The notes under the pieces are model-generated. The model saw nothing but the letters and a program-made list of their open reading frames with translations, was not told where the DNA came from and did not search any database. Below, in pieces: positions 63,847-64,000 of a DNA stretch of 64,000 bases. The DNA is taken from assembly GCA_903891085.1 (NCBI GenBank), contig CAITDJ010000035.1:1-64000 (forward strand). Direction: 5' to 3'. A program made the position numbers and the translations under genes. Position 1 is the stretch's first letter; each line of letters starts with the position of its first letter. The stretch comes from an uncultured Bacteroidota bacterium (lineage in GTDB: Bacteria > Bacteroidota > Bacteroidia > Bacteroidales > F082).

Positions 63847-64000
63847 ATGCTCAATTACTATTTCAAGGACTCAATTCAGTCTTTTTTGCAGAAAAGCACT
63901 GAGGAAATTATTGGTTCCATAACTCTTAAAAATCAATTTGACTCAACAAGTCTGCAGAACAAATCATGGGAACAGCAGATTTCCATTCTTAAAACATCTC
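63847..64000 (+). CDS. N-terminus of a probable DUF2075-type helicase protein (cut by window end)
   Basis: From ATG 63847 the frame stays open for 51 codons to the end: MLNYYFKDSIQSFLQKSTEE, then IIGSITLKNQFDSTSL and WEQQISILKTS. The pattern (aromatic start, ...EEIIG.., ...W..QI.ILK..) resembles the N-terminus of Schlafen-3-like DUF2075 DNA/RNA helicases, which are often seen in accessory or defence regions. The helicase motifs themselves would lie outside the window, so the family call is tentative. Confidence 0.5.
   Translation, partial: MLNYYFKDSIQSFLQKSTEEIIGSITLKNQFDSTSLQNKSWEQQISILKTS

Overview
The window looks like a chromosomal stretch of a Bacteroidota member, probably class Bacteroidia. 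Three large secreted proteins end in type IX secretion (T9SS) sorting domains, several promoters fit the Bacteroidota pattern TTTG-N~19-TAnnTTTG, few genes have a strong Shine-Dalgarno, and the contents (BNR/PKD proteins, TRL-like lipoprotein, DUF4159, polyprenyl-phosphate sugar transferase) are typical of the phylum. The genus cannot be read from this sequence. No rRNA, tRNA, CRISPR array or intact insertion sequence was seen.

Layout. (1) 1-9.5 kb: end of a surface polysaccharide cluster (two GT4 glycosyltransferases, an O-antigen ligase with TPRs, an initiating polyprenyl-phosphate sugar transferase, an APS kinase, an AlgX/AlgJ-like protein). It also holds a decayed GT2 glycosyltransferase and a decayed IS1595-type transposase. 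(2) 9.5-21.3 kb, minus strand: three T9SS cargo proteins (a papain-like peptidase and two PKD-rich proteins sharing one C-terminal architecture) around a DUF4159 protein and rsmE. (3) 21.5-26.5 kb, minus strand: prfC, then a compact oxidative pentose-phosphate operon gnd-zwf-pgl. (4) 27-50.8 kb: the most unusual region, a signalling and transport island. (5) 51.5-58 kb: a PrsW-like protease, an ECF sigma factor, a candidate membrane anti-sigma factor, an unknown membrane protein and a large peptidase/propeller/barrel protein. (6) 58-64 kb: a patchy region with a decayed binding-protein fragment, a 120-bp direct repeat, an orphan double SBP_bac_3 lipoprotein, short tandem repeats, and AT-rich genes bounded by two related attC-like palindromic elements.

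The island at 27-50.8 kb joins two things not normally found together. One is a full partner-switching kit as in the Bacillus Rsb/SpoIIA systems: four STAS domains that keep the phosphorylatable serine, three RsbW-like ATPase domains and one receiver-PP2C phosphatase. The other is an ABC importer of the pfam04392/BPD_transp_2 type with five ligand-binding domains in three membrane-anchored proteins. Two membrane or hybrid histidine kinases, an NMT1-like binding lipoprotein next to one of them, two GNAT-containing proteins and a STAS protein fused to a phosphotransferase-like kinase complete it. My reading, an inference, is that periplasmic ligand occupancy is passed through the Cache histidine kinase and the receiver-phosphatase to the STAS switches, and that these control transporter activity or gene expression. 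The output is unknown; the only sigma factor in the window is the ECF factor just downstream.

Coordinates and translations were read by eye. Family names come from motif recognition, without database searches. Unassigned ORFs overlapping real genes were treated as shadows.
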